64,000 nucleotides of DNA from Anaerotruncus rubiinfantis (GTDB taxonomy: Bacteria > Bacillota > Clostridia > Oscillospirales > Ruminococcaceae). The notes under the pieces were generated by a model that ran no database searches, had not been told where the DNA came from, and was given only the letters and a program-made list of their open reading frames with translations. Position numbers and translations under genes: made by a program. The stretch lies in contig NZ_FKLA01000008.1 of the NCBI RefSeq assembly GCF_900078395.1, forward strand, positions 62,001-126,000. The letters are read 5' to 3'. Below, one piece after another: positions 26,300-35,917 of this stretch (the stretch's first letter is position 1; every line of letters begins with the position of its first letter).

Positions 26300-27417
26300 T
26301 CCTGCTCGCGGCGGCCGTGGTCATGGTGGTCCTTTCGCTGACGGTTTTCTTTAAAATCGAAAAGCTGGAGGTCACCGGGACCACGAAATATGCCGTGCAG
26401 GAAATCATCGACACCTCCGGCGTCAAAATCGGGGACAACCTGTTTTGTGTGAGTGAGAAGGGCGTGACCAGGCGCCTGGCTGAAAAGTATCCGTATGTGG
26501 AAGCGGTGAATCTCAAACGGACATTTCCACCGAAGCTGACGATTGAAATCACCCAGGCAAAGGTGCTCGGCGCGGTGGCGTCGGACGACGGATATGTGGT
26601 GATCGGGCAGAACGGAAAAATCCTGGAAACGGGTGCGCAGACCCTGCCGGAGGGCACGACCGCGATCACCGGCATGTACCTTTCCGATCATACGGTGGGA
26701 CGTATCCTGGGCGAGATATCCCAGAAAGGGGAGATCGTCGCGCCGGAGGAACAGTTCGCTTCATCGGAGGAAACGTCTTCCCAGAAGGCGGCGAGTTCCT
26801 CGGAAGATGCAAAGGTGGACCCGAAGAAGCTCGATAAGCAGCGCCGCGAACGGGCGGCCACGGTGGAAAAGGACGGATACGCCATGCTGAAAAGTCTGGT
26901 CGATGCGGTTGAAGAAACCGGGTTTGAACGGATCACGCTGGTGGATTTCACCGATCGGCTCAACATGCTGCTTGTTTATGACAACCGTGTGATGATTGAG
27001 CTTGGCAGCCAGGCCAACCTTCCCTATAAGCTGAAATTTGCACAAAAAGTGATCGAGGACGAGCTGGAGCCCACTTTCCAGGGAATCCTGGACGTTTCGA
27101 TCGACAAAGAGGTCTGGGTTGACCCGTGTAGCATCGAACAGGAACTGCAAAAGCGCAGGCTGAACGCGATGAAGGCCGCGCAGGAGGACAGCGGGGAATA
27201 CAGGCCGCCCGCAAAGGACAGCCCGGAGCTGGAAGTCATACCGGGTTCAGCATCCAGCAGCAAACCTGCTTCATCGGAGGCGCAAGCGTCCTCTGCGAGC
27301 GAGCCGTCCTCGTCCTTCGACCCTTTGGAAGTGATTCCGAACGACGATAAGGAGCAGCCGGAATCCTCCTCTCAGGCGACCTCGGCCGAGCCGCAGAAAG
27401 CGGATGAACAGGCATGA
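26296..27417 (+). CDS. divIB: FtsQ/DivIB-type cell division protein (frameshifted 5' end)
   Basis: A bitopic division protein. A membrane helix (YILILLAAAVVMVVLSLTVFF) is followed by a POTRA domain (IEKLEVTGTTKYAVQEIIDTSGVKIGDNLF) and a beta domain (YPYVEAVNLKRTFPPKLTIEI). Residues ~155-190 hold a Ser/Glu/Lys-rich insertion, and the C-terminal tail (~100 residues) is Ser/Pro/Glu-rich. Coordinates start at TTG 26296 within the helix because the natural ATG 26183 is in another frame. The gene sits directly before ftsZ, as expected. See the finding on the CGCCG repeat. Confidence 0.82.
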   Translation: MILLAAAVVMVVLSLTVFFKIEKLEVTGTTKYAVQEIIDTSGVKIGDNLFCVSEKGVTRRLAEKYPYVEAVNLKRTFPPKLTIEITQAKVLGAVASDDGYVVIGQNGKILETGAQTLPEGTTAITGMYLSDHTVGRILGEISQKGEIVAPEEQFASSEETSSQKAASSSEDAKVDPKKLDKQRRERAATVEKDGYAMLKSLVDAVEETGFERITLVDFTDRLNMLLVYDNRVMIELGSQANLPYKLKFAQKVIEDELEPTFQGILDVSIDKEVWVDPCSIEQELQKRRLNAMKAAQEDSGEYRPPAKDSPELEVIPGSASSSKPASSEAQASSASEPSSSFDPLEVIPNDDKEQPESSSQATSAEPQKADEQA

Positions 27418-27467
27418 GAAGAGGAGAGGGAAATATTCACATTTTGCGTTGGAATCAGGAATTTCTA

Positions 27468-27496
27468 TTGATTTACCCATAGCGATCTGATAGAAT
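27468..27496 (+). promoter_or_regulatory. Promoter upstream of ftsZ
   Basis: TTGATT, a 17-bp spacer, then TAGAAT, in an AT-rich 165-base gap. It would let ftsZ be expressed apart from the rest of the operon. Confidence 0.7.
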
Positions 27497-27582
27497 AATA
27501 CTTAATAGTATAATTATGATGATGTCCGGATGGGCTTTGATGCATACTTTTAAAGTTTATGGATGATACAGGGGGAACAGCG

Positions 27583-28701
27583 ATGTTAATGAACTTCGAC
27601 ATGGCAAACGATGAGAGCGAGAATGTCGTCTCAATTAAGGTAATCGGCGTCGGCGGCGGCGGCGGGAACGCAATCAATCGCATGGTCCAGTCGGGTATGA
27701 AGAGCGTGGAATTCATCTCGATCAATACCGATAATCAGGCGCTGCTCACTTCGCAGGCCACCTATAAGCTTCACATTGGGGACAAGCTCACCCGCGGAAA
27801 AGGCGCGGGCGGCAATCCGGAAAAGGGCCAACGCGCCGCCGAGGAAAGCCGGGATGAGATTGCTTCGGCGCTCAAGGGCACCGATATGGTGTTCATCACC
27901 GCCGGTATGGGCGGCGGAACCGGAACTGGCGGGGCCCCGGTCGTGGCGGAAGTGGCGCATGAGATGGGAATTCTCACCGTCGGCATCGTCACAAAGCCGT
28001 TCAACTTTGAAGGCAAGCGCCGCATGGATCAGGCCGAGATGGGCGTCACCGCGCTGCGCGAACATGTGGATGCGCTGCTCGTGATTCCCAATGAGCGCCT
28101 CAAGCTGATCTCCGAGGAAAAAATCACCCTGCAGAATGCTTTCTCCGCCGCGGACGATGTGCTCAAACAGGGCGTGCAGAGTATCTCCGACCTGGTAAAT
28201 ATCCCCGGCGTGGTCAACCTGGACTTCGCGGACGTCACCGCGATCATGAAGGACGCCGGCTACGCGCATATGGGCGTGGGCGCCGCATCCGGCAAGGATA
28301 AGGCGAAGGCGGCCGCTGAAAAGGCGATCTCCTCGCCGCTGCTCGAAACTTCGATCAACGGTGCGAAAGGCGTCATCGTCAACATCACCGCTTCGCCGGA
28401 CATCGATCTCGACGACATCGACGTCGCTTCCTCGATGATTCACGATGCGGCGCATCCGGACGTCAACCTCATCTGGGGCGCGACCTTCGACGACACGCTC
28501 CAGGATGAGATGAAGGTCACGGTCATTGCCACCGGGTTTGACAATGACAAGAACTTCAGCCTCCCCAATTACAGCTTCAAGCCGGGCGCTTCGGCTGACA
28601 GCACGGTGAAGACCGGCGGAGAAAACGGGACAGGCACCGGGAACGACGAGGAAGATGATAATTTCTTTGACATTCTGTCAATCTTCAACAACAAGAAATA
28701 A
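27583..28701 (+). CDS. ftsZ: Cell division protein FtsZ
   Basis: The 372-residue tubulin-like GTPase forms the Z ring. It shows [17 protein letters not shown] at the N-terminus, the tubulin signature GGGTGTG near residue 110, and the T7 loop NLDFADV. The acidic, variable linker ([15 protein letters not shown]) leads to a short C-terminal peptide ([12 protein letters not shown]), which differs from the usual DIPxFLR-type motif. Start ATG 27583 follows GGGGGAA. No ftsA lies upstream. Confidence 0.97.
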   Translation: MLMNFDMANDESENVVSIKVIGVGGGGGNAINRMVQSGMKSVEFISINTDNQALLTSQATYKLHIGDKLTRGKGAGGNPEKGQRAAEESRDEIASALKGTDMVFITAGMGGGTGTGGAPVVAEVAHEMGILTVGIVTKPFNFEGKRRMDQAEMGVTALREHVDALLVIPNERLKLISEEKITLQNAFSAADDVLKQGVQSISDLVNIPGVVNLDFADVTAIMKDAGYAHMGVGAASGKDKAKAAAEKAISSPLLETSINGAKGVIVNITASPDIDLDDIDVASSMIHDAAHPDVNLIWGATFDDTLQDEMKVTVIATGFDNDKNFSLPNYSFKPGASADSTVKTGGENGTGTGNDEEDDNFFDILSIFNNKK

Positions 28702-28707
28702 CTGTGA

Positions 28708-28746
28708 GGGAGTATTGCCAGAATGGCAGTGCTCCCTTTCTTTTTG
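28708..28746 (+). terminator. Terminator of the dcw operon after ftsZ
   Basis: GGGAGTATTGCC pairs with GGCAGTGCTCCC (two G-T pairs) over a GAAT loop, followed by TTTCTTTTTG. Confidence 0.85.
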
Positions 28747-28779
28747 TAAAAAACCTGTAAAATAAAGGAGAAATTTCGG

Positions 28780-30954
28780 ATGGACAACAACGAGATGCCG
28801 ATTCTCTACCAGAATCGGGAACTGAGCTGGCTCAAATTCAACCAGCGGGTGCTGGAGCAGTCCTGTGACATGACCATCCCGCTGCTTGAAAGGCTGAAAT
28901 TCATCTCGATTTTTTCGAACAATCTCGACGAATTCTTTATGATCCGCGTGGGTACCCTGACCGACGCGTCGATGCTTGAACCACAGGCGGTCGACAACAA
29001 GTCCAAAATGACCCCGGCCGAGCAGCTCGAAGCAATTTTTCCGCAGGTGCGCGAGCTGATTGATAAAAAGGATGGGGCCTATGCCCGCCTGATGCAGGAT
29101 CTTAAACAGGTCGGGATTGTGCATCTGGATATGGATATGCTCACCGAGGAGGAGGAAGCCTTCCTGGAAGGGTATTTCCGCACCGAGATCCTGCCGATCC
29201 TTTCGCCGCAGATCATCGATAAGCACCACCCGTTCCCCTTCCTTAAGAATAAGGAAACCTATATCTGCACCCAGCTGCAAACCAAAGGGGAGTTTGTAAA
29301 AATTGCGATCATCCCGGTTTCGACGGGATTTGACAGGATCGTTTATCTGCCGTTTGAAAAGAACCGCTTTGTCCTGATTGAGGAATTGGTGCTCAAATAC
29401 TGCGAGCATATCTTCCAGAACTATGTCGTGGTGGCCAAGACCATTTTCCGCATCACCCGCAATGCCGATATCAACGTCGAGGAGGCGATGTATGACCACG
29501 ACGCGGATTACCGCAGCGTTATGGAGGAATTGGTGAAGAACCGCCGCAAGCTGATGCCGGTGCGGATCGAATTTTTCGGTCAGGTGACCGGGGCGATCGC
29601 CGAGCAGCTCTGCCGCAAGCTGGAACTCACGCAGGAGCGGGTTTTCCGAGGGAACACGCCGCTCGATATGTCGTTTGGCTTTAAGCTTTGTTCGCATTTT
29701 GAGCGGCAGGGAATGAAGGAGCTGTTTTATCCGCCGCTTACCCCGCAGCAGTCCTCCATGATCCGGCCCGACCGGCCGATCATCCCGCAGATTGAGGATC
29801 ACGATATCCTGCTCTCCTATCCCTATGAAAGCATGAAGCCGTTCATCGCGCTTCTGGTCGAGGCGTCGGAAGATCCGGCGGTGCTGAGCATCAAGATGAC
29901 CCTCTACCGGGTCGCGCAGGAAAGCCAGATCGTCGCGGCGCTCATCAAGGCGGCGGAAAACGGCAAGGAGGTGCATGTGGTCGTCGAATTGCGCGCGCGC
30001 TTCGACGAGGAGAACAACATCATCTGGTCGAAGCGGCTGGAGGAAGCGGGCGTCAATGTGGTGTACGGCCTGGGCGAATACAAGGTGCATTCCAAGCTCC
30101 TGGTCATCACCCGCAAGGTGGGCGGCAAGGTGAGCTTCATCACCCAGGTGGGCACCGGAAACTACAACGAATCGACCGCGAAACTCTATACCGACCTGTG
30201 CCTGATGACCGCGAATCGGGAATTCGGCGAGGACGGGCTCAAGATTTTCAGCGGCATCCTCACGAATAATCCCGCGGGCGACACCCGGCATCTGATTGCC
30301 GCGCCGGTCACGATGAAGCCGGCGGTGCTGACCTACATCGACGAGGAGATCCGCTGCGCGTTGGAGAGCAAGCCCGCTGAAATTCTGATAAAGATCAATT
30401 CACTCACCGACAAGGATATCATCGACCGGTTGATCGAGGCCTCAAAAGCCGGGGTCAAAATCCGCATGGTCATTCGCGGCATCTGCTGCCTGCGGGTCGG
30501 GGTGCCGGGCTATACCGACAACATCGAGGTCATCAGCATCGTCGGGCGTTTTCTTGAGCATAGCCGGGTTTATGTGTTCGGCACGCCGGAGCGCAGCCGG
30601 ATGTATCTTTCGTCGGCCGATTTCATGACCCGCAATACCGAACGGCGGGTTGAGGTTGCCGCGCCGATCTACGACCAGCAGATCAAAAAACGGATCCTGT
30701 CGATGCTCGAGATGGAGTTTAATGACAATGTGAAGGCGAAACGCCTGCTTCCCAATGGAGCATACAGCCTTGTGAAGAACGACCGGCCGCCGACCGACAG
30801 CCAGATTGACCTCTATAAGCTGGCGTATGTGCGTGCGGAGAAGGCCGCGCAGCAGGAGGAGCATCCGGTGCACGGCGCGGGCCGCCCGCAGAAGGAGCCG
30901 CCGCGCGGCGGACTGCAAAAATTCCTGGATAAGTTCAGAGCCTTTTTCAAATAA
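28780..30954 (+). CDS. ppk1: Polyphosphate kinase 1
   Basis: The 724-residue enzyme polymerises the ATP gamma-phosphate into polyphosphate. The N-terminal domain starts NRELSWLKFNQRVLEQ. The phosphorylatable His lies in YKVHSKLLVITRK (about residue 437), and the second catalytic region is FLEHSRVYVF with SSADFMTRN. Catalytic Arg and Lys stretches (SIKMTLYRVAQES, ELRARFDEENNI) are present. AAAGGAG precedes ATG. It appears to be its own unit, between the ftsZ terminator and a GC-rich palindrome. Confidence 0.96.
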   Translation: MDNNEMPILYQNRELSWLKFNQRVLEQSCDMTIPLLERLKFISIFSNNLDEFFMIRVGTLTDASMLEPQAVDNKSKMTPAEQLEAIFPQVRELIDKKDGAYARLMQDLKQVGIVHLDMDMLTEEEEAFLEGYFRTEILPILSPQIIDKHHPFPFLKNKETYICTQLQTKGEFVKIAIIPVSTGFDRIVYLPFEKNRFVLIEELVLKYCEHIFQNYVVVAKTIFRITRNADINVEEAMYDHDADYRSVMEELVKNRRKLMPVRIEFFGQVTGAIAEQLCRKLELTQERVFRGNTPLDMSFGFKLCSHFERQGMKELFYPPLTPQQSSMIRPDRPIIPQIEDHDILLSYPYESMKPFIALLVEASEDPAVLSIKMTLYRVAQESQIVAALIKAAENGKEVHVVVELRARFDEENNIIWSKRLEEAGVNVVYGLGEYKVHSKLLVITRKVGGKVSFITQVGTGNYNESTAKLYTDLCLMTANREFGEDGLKIFSGILTNNPAGDTRHLIAAPVTMKPAVLTYIDEEIRCALESKPAEILIKINSLTDKDIIDRLIEASKAGVKIRMVIRGICCLRVGVPGYTDNIEVISIVGRFLEHSRVYVFGTPERSRMYLSSADFMTRNTERRVEVAAPIYDQQIKKRILSMLEMEFNDNVKAKRLLPNGAYSLVKNDRPPTDSQIDLYKLAYVRAEKAAQQEEHPVHGAGRPQKEPPRGGLQKFLDKFRAFFK

Positions 30955-30959
30955 TACCG

Positions 30960-30987
30960 GGTGCCGCCGCAAATTTGCGGCGGCACC
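30960..30987 (+). terminator. Palindromic terminator after ppk1
   Basis: GGTGCCGCCGCAAA and its exact complement form a 28-base palindrome just after the stop. The following GTTCTCATTATTT is moderately T-rich. Confidence 0.7.
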
Positions 30988-30998
30988 GTTCTCATTAT

Positions 30999-31027
30999 TT
31001 GCACTTTTTGGGCCGGCATGGTATAAT
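30999..31027 (+). promoter_or_regulatory. Promoter of the topoisomerase operon
   Basis: TTGCAC, a 17-bp spacer, then TATAAT. Confidence 0.8.
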
Positions 31028-31073
31028 AATTGGGTATGATTTCGCGCATAGCGGCAAAAATGGAGGCAAAGCG

Positions 31074-33059
31074 ATGCCAAAAAAAACGGCAAAAGATTAT
31101 GGCAATGAAAGTATTTCGTCCTTAAAGGGCGCGGATCGCGTCCGCCGCCGCCCGGGGGTGATCTTTGGGTCGGACGGGCTGGAGGGATGCCAGCACGCGA
31201 TGTTTGAGATCCTCTCGAACTCGATCGACGAAGCGCGCGAAGGCCACGGCGACAGGATCGTCGTCACCCGCTACCGGGACCAGTCGATCGAAATTGAAGA
31301 TTTCGGCCGGGGCATCCCGGTTGACTATAACCCGCGCGAGGAAAAATATAACTGGGAGCTTGTCTTCTGCGAACTCTACGCGGGCGGAAAATATCAAACC
31401 AACGAGGGCGAAAGCTACGAATATTCACTTGGGCTTAACGGCCTGGGCCTTTGCGCGACCCAATATGCGTCCGAATACATGGATGTGGAGATCTACCGCG
31501 ACGGCTGCAAATACACCCTGCATTTTGAACATGGCGAGAACGTCGGGGGGCTCCATAAGGAGGAGACCCGCCGCCGTCAGACAGGCAGTAAGATCCGCTG
31601 GAAGCCGGATCTGCAGGTGTTTACCGACATTGCGATCCCGCTCGATTACTATACGGACGTCATCCGCCGGCAGGCGGTCGTCAACGACGGGGTGCGCTTC
31701 ATTCTGCGCAACCAGACCGAAAGCGGTTTCGAGGAGCGGGAGTTTCTCTATGAAAATGGCATTGTCGACTATGTGCACGAGCTGGCCGGGGAGGAAACCC
31801 TCACGCCGGTGCAGTTCTGGAAGGCCGAACGCAAAGGCCGCGACCGCGAGGACAAGCCCGAATACAAGGTGAAGCTCTCGGTGGCGTTCTGCTTCTCGAA
31901 CAAGGTGAAGACCACCGAATATTACCACAATTCAAGTTGGCTCGAACACGGCGGCAGCCCGGAAAAAGCGGTCAAGCTGGCATTTACCTACATGATCGAC
32001 AATTACATCAAGAACGCCGGGAAATATACGAAGGGCGAGAGCAAGATCACCTTTGTGGACGTGGAGGACTGCCTGGTGCTGGTGTCGTCAAACTTTTCGA
32101 CCCAAACCTCCTATGAGAACCAGACCAAGAAGGCGATCACCAATAAATTCGTCTACGAGGCGATGAATGAATTCCTGCGTCATCAGATGGAGGTCTACTT
32201 CATCGAAAACCCGGACGAGGCTTCGCGTATCGCGGAGCAGGTGCTCATCAACAAGCGCAGCCGCGAGAACGCGGAACGCACCCGGTTAAACCTCAAAAAG
32301 AAGCTCGCCGGCACAATTGACATGTCCAACCGTGTGCAGAAGTTCGTTGACTGCCGCACCAAGGACGTGAGCCGCCGGGAAATTTACATCGTGGAGGGCG
32401 ATTCGGCGCTCGGTTCCTGCAAAATGGGGCGCGACAGCGAATTTCAGGCGATCATCCCGGTGCGCGGCAAGATCCTCAACTGCCTCAAGGCCGAGTACGA
32501 CAAGATCTTCAAAAACGAGATCATCACCGACATCTTCAAAGTGCTCGGCTGCGGCGTGGAGGTGACCGCCAAAGCGAATAAGGAACTCTCCTCCTTCGAC
32601 CTCAAGGGGCTGCGCTGGAATAAGATTGTCATCTGCACCGATGCCGATGTCGACGGCTTCCAGATCCGCACCCTGATTCTCACGATGCTCTACCGGCTCG
32701 CGCCAACCCTCATTGAGGAAGGCTGCGTCTACATCGCGGAGTCGCCGCTTTATGAGATCACGACCAAAGATAAGACCTATTTTGCCTATACTGAACAGGA
32801 AAAAGCCGATGCGCTCGCAAAAATCGGCAGTGCGAAGTTTACCATCCAGCGGTCGAAGGGCCTTGGCGAAAACGAGGCGGACATGATGTGGCTGACCACC
32901 ATGAACCCGGAAACCAGGCGGCTCATCAAGGTGACGCCGTCGCAGGCGGAGCAGACCTCTGTGATGTTTGATCTGCTTTTGGGGGACAACCTGGCGGGAC
33001 GCAAGGAGTTCATCGCGGAGAACGGCTACCAGTATCTTGAGTTGGCAGATATTTCCTAA
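31074..33059 (+). CDS. Type IIA topoisomerase subunit B (topoisomerase IV/gyrase-like)
   Basis: The 661-residue ATPase subunit has the GHKL fold (FEILSNSIDEAREG, DFGRGIPVD, LGLNGLGLCATQYAS), transducer, and TOPRIM domain with EGDSALGS and DADVDG. The C-terminal RSKGLGE is also typical. Several motifs depart from textbook GyrB/ParE (for example NSIDEAREG), so this is a divergent paralogue and I withhold a gene symbol. ATG 31074 follows GGAGG. It is paired with the A subunit 45 bases downstream. Confidence 0.88.
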   Translation: MPKKTAKDYGNESISSLKGADRVRRRPGVIFGSDGLEGCQHAMFEILSNSIDEAREGHGDRIVVTRYRDQSIEIEDFGRGIPVDYNPREEKYNWELVFCELYAGGKYQTNEGESYEYSLGLNGLGLCATQYASEYMDVEIYRDGCKYTLHFEHGENVGGLHKEETRRRQTGSKIRWKPDLQVFTDIAIPLDYYTDVIRRQAVVNDGVRFILRNQTESGFEEREFLYENGIVDYVHELAGEETLTPVQFWKAERKGRDREDKPEYKVKLSVAFCFSNKVKTTEYYHNSSWLEHGGSPEKAVKLAFTYMIDNYIKNAGKYTKGESKITFVDVEDCLVLVSSNFSTQTSYENQTKKAITNKFVYEAMNEFLRHQMEVYFIENPDEASRIAEQVLINKRSRENAERTRLNLKKKLAGTIDMSNRVQKFVDCRTKDVSRREIYIVEGDSALGSCKMGRDSEFQAIIPVRGKILNCLKAEYDKIFKNEIITDIFKVLGCGVEVTAKANKELSSFDLKGLRWNKIVICTDADVDGFQIRTLILTMLYRLAPTLIEEGCVYIAESPLYEITTKDKTYFAYTEQEKADALAKIGSAKFTIQRSKGLGENEADMMWLTTMNPETRRLIKVTPSQAEQTSVMFDLLLGDNLAGRKEFIAENGYQYLELADIS

Positions 33060-33104
33060 ACGGGGGAAAAACCGTGCAAAACATTTACAGTTGGAGCTGA
33101 TCGT

Positions 33105-35342
33105 TTGGCAGCAAAAAGACCGAAGAAACAGGAAGTCAAGAAGGTGAAAGACCCGTCCGCGGTCATTGAGAACGCGGGCGTTATGGTCGAACAGCCGATT
33201 GTTGAAACGCTGGAAAAAAACTATATGCCCTATGCGATGAGCGTCATCGTTTCGCGCGCGATCCCGGAGATCGACGGTTTCAAGCCGTCCCATCGAAAGC
33301 TGCTCTACACGATGTACAAGATGGGGCTGCTCACCGGCGCGCGCACCAAGTCCGCGAATGTGGTTGGACAGACGATGCGCCTCAACCCACACGGCGATCA
33401 GGCGATTTATGAGACGATGGTGCGTCTCGCCCGCGGCTATGAGGCATTGCTGCATCCGTATGTGGACAGCAAGGGCAACTTCGGCAAGGCATATTCGCGC
33501 GACATGGCTTTTGCCGCGAGCCGTTACACCGAGGTCAAGCTCGACGCGCTCTGCACTGAACTTTTTCGGGACATCGATTACGATACGGTCGATTTTGTCC
33601 CGAACTATGACAACACCATGAAGGAACCGACCTTGCTGCCGGTGACTTTTCCGTCGATCCTCGTCAATTCAAACGTGGGCATTGCGGTCGGTATGGCTTC
33701 GTCGATCTGTCCGTTTAATCTGGCAGAGGTCTGCGAGACCACCATTGCGGTGCTTAAAAATCCTGACCATGATCTCGTTGAGACGCTGCGCGCGCCGGAT
33801 TTCCCGGGTGGCGGCTACATCGTCCACAATGAACGGGAGCTGCGGCAGATCTATGCGACCGGCCGCGGCGGCGTGAAGGTGCGTTCGCGCTATACCTATG
33901 ACAAGGGCTCGAACTGCATCGACATCACTGAAATCCCGCCAACCGCAACGGTTGAAGCGATCATGGACAAGATCGTCGACCTGGTGAAAGGCGGAAAGAT
34001 CCGGGAAATCTCCGACATGCGCGACGAGACCGATCTCTCTGGACTCAAATTGACCCTTGATCTCAAGCGCGGCGTCGATCCGGACGCGCTGATGCGCAAG
34101 CTCTACAAGATGACCCCGCTTGAGGACAGCTTTTCCTGCAACTTCAACGTCCTGATCGGCGGCATGCCGCGCGTCTGCGGCGTGAAGGAACTCATCAACG
34201 AATGGGCGGCCTTCCGTGAGGGTTGCATCCGCCGCCGGGTTTATTTTGAACTTGGAAAGAAAAAGGAAAAGCTGCACCTGCTCAAGGGCCTGCGCAAAAT
34301 CCTGCTCGACATCGACAAGGCGATCAAAATCGTGCGCGAGACGGAGGAGGAGAAAGAGGTTGTCCCGAACCTGATGATTGGGTTCGGCATCGACGAAACC
34401 CAGGCCGAATTCGTCGCGGAGATCCGCCTGCGGCAGTTAAACCGTGAATATATCCTAAAGCGCACCGATGAGATTGACCAGCTTACGAAAGACATCGCGG
34501 AGATGGAGGGCATTCTTGCTGACCGCAAAAAGGTTCGTGCCATCATCATTGAGGAACTGCGGGCGGTCAGCAAGAAATTCGGCCAGCCGCGCCGTTCGCT
34601 GCTTTACTACCCGACAGAGGAGGACGCGGTCGAAATTACGGCTGAGGCCGCCGACTATCCGGTGAATCTCTTCTTCACGCGGGAGGGATACTTTAAAAAG
34701 ATCACGCCGCAGTCGCTGCGCATGAGCGGCGAGCAGAAGCTCAAGGAAGGCGACGAGATCGTCCTGACAATGGAGTCGCAGAATGTCGCGGAACTTCTGT
34801 TTTTCACCGACAAGGCCCAGGTTTACAAAGCCAAAGCCAGCGACTTCGACGACACCAAGGCGAGCGTCATGGGCGATTATATCCCCGCGAAACTCGGCAT
34901 GGACGAAGGTGAAGCCGCAATCTATATGGCGGTCACCACCGATTTTGCCGGATACATGATCTTCTTCTTCCAAAACGGCAAAGCGGCAAAGGTCGAGATG
35001 ACAAGCTATCAGACAAAGACCAACCGGAAGAAACTCCTTGGGGCCTATAGCAGCGCTTCGCCGCTGGCAGCGGTGTTCCAGCTTCCGCAGGATGGGGAGT
35101 TCCTGCTCACCGCGTCAAATGGCCGGATGCTGATCGCGAACACCGGCGCCATTGGCGCGAAAGCTACCCGCGGCACCCAGGGTGTCGCGGTTATGACCCT
35201 CAAAAAGAACCATTATGTAGCATCGGTGCGGCCGTTTGACGAAAATCTGGTTTCCAATTCCCACCGGTTCAGGGTGAAATCGCTGCCCGCGGCGGGTGCG
35301 CTTCCAAAAGCGGAGGATTTGGGCGAACAGCTGACCCTTTGA
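33105..35342 (+). CDS. Type IIA topoisomerase subunit A (ParC/GyrA-like)
   Basis: The 745-residue breakage-reunion subunit has YMPYAMSVIVSRAIPEIDGFKPSHRKLLY, LNPHGDQAIYETMVRLA, and the catalytic Tyr in AASRYTEVKL (about residue 141). The C-terminal domain is short, with few beta-propeller blades (NLFFTREGYFKKITPQSLR, VMGDYIPAKL), more like ParC than GyrA. It starts at TTG. The pair probably decatenates or relaxes DNA next to a separate gyrase elsewhere; this is inferred. Confidence 0.88.
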   Translation: MAAKRPKKQEVKKVKDPSAVIENAGVMVEQPIVETLEKNYMPYAMSVIVSRAIPEIDGFKPSHRKLLYTMYKMGLLTGARTKSANVVGQTMRLNPHGDQAIYETMVRLARGYEALLHPYVDSKGNFGKAYSRDMAFAASRYTEVKLDALCTELFRDIDYDTVDFVPNYDNTMKEPTLLPVTFPSILVNSNVGIAVGMASSICPFNLAEVCETTIAVLKNPDHDLVETLRAPDFPGGGYIVHNERELRQIYATGRGGVKVRSRYTYDKGSNCIDITEIPPTATVEAIMDKIVDLVKGGKIREISDMRDETDLSGLKLTLDLKRGVDPDALMRKLYKMTPLEDSFSCNFNVLIGGMPRVCGVKELINEWAAFREGCIRRRVYFELGKKKEKLHLLKGLRKILLDIDKAIKIVRETEEEKEVVPNLMIGFGIDETQAEFVAEIRLRQLNREYILKRTDEIDQLTKDIAEMEGILADRKKVRAIIIEELRAVSKKFGQPRRSLLYYPTEEDAVEITAEAADYPVNLFFTREGYFKKITPQSLRMSGEQKLKEGDEIVLTMESQNVAELLFFTDKAQVYKAKASDFDDTKASVMGDYIPAKLGMDEGEAAIYMAVTTDFAGYMIFFFQNGKAAKVEMTSYQTKTNRKKLLGAYSSASPLAAVFQLPQDGEFLLTASNGRMLIANTGAIGAKATRGTQGVAVMTLKKNHYVASVRPFDENLVSNSHRFRVKSLPAAGALPKAEDLGEQLTL

Positions 35343-35393
35343 GCGCGTGCCGGACCAAGCCGGCCCTGTCCGCGTGTTGGGAAGCACGCCAAA

Positions 35394-35424
35394 AGCCGGA
35401 CGGGAGACCCGTCCGGCTCGGGTT
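35394..35424 (+). terminator. Terminator of the topoisomerase operon
   Basis: AGCCGGACGGG-aga-CCCGTCCGGCT, an 11-bp stem followed by CGGGTTTT. Confidence 0.75.
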
Positions 35425-35523
35425 TTCATCCCCGTGCAAACGCAGTTTCGGAGTAAAAACCAATGCTAGTATGTGCATATCGGAATAAAAGATACCGGAT
35501 GGCAAAAAATATTTTGGAATCCC

Positions 35524-35552
35524 TTGCAAAGCTTGTTTGGTTATGGTAAAAT
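35524..35552 (+). promoter_or_regulatory. Promoter of secG
   Basis: TTGCAA, a 17-bp spacer, then TAAAAT. Confidence 0.75.
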
Positions 35553-35593
35553 ATTACGAGTTGATAGCATTTATAAAATCGGAGGTTTGGAAA

Positions 35594-35845
35594 GTGAACG
35601 TTTTTGAGATTATCGGCGGCATCATCATTCTGGTTACCGCTGTCATTATTGTGATCACCGTCATGTTCCAGGAGGGCAAAGGCGGCGGGCTTAACGCGCT
35701 GTCCGGCTCGAACGAGTCTTCCTACCTGGGCAAGAACAAAAACAGAAGCATGCAGGCGACAATGGTCCGCACCACCCGTTATGCGGGCATCATTTTCGTG
35801 GTGGTTACGCTTGCGGTTTATTTCATCAGCGCCGCCATGAAATAA
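35594..35845 (+). CDS. secG: Preprotein translocase subunit SecG
   Basis: An 83-residue protein with two membrane segments (VFEIIGGIIILVTAVIIVITVMF and TRYAGIIFVVVTLAVYFIS). Between them is the SecG loop VMFQEGKGGGLNALSGSNESSYLGKNK. It is a SecYE accessory subunit. GTG 35594 follows GGAGGT with good spacing. Confidence 0.92.
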   Translation: MNVFEIIGGIIILVTAVIIVITVMFQEGKGGGLNALSGSNESSYLGKNKNRSMQATMVRTTRYAGIIFVVVTLAVYFISAAMK

Positions 35846-35864
35846 GCACCTGTAAAAGAGAAAT

Positions 35865-35905
35865 AAAAAGGCCGCTTCCGTTTTCCCGGAAGCGGCTTTT
35901 TGTTT
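35865..35905. terminator. Bidirectional terminator between secG and the GNAT gene
   Basis: AAAAAGGCCGCTTCCG and CGGAAGCGGCTTTTT pair over a TTTTCC loop, with TTTTTGTTTTTTT on the forward strand and A-runs on the other side. It serves both convergent genes. Confidence 0.88.
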
Positions 35906-35917
35906 TTTTCACCCAGC

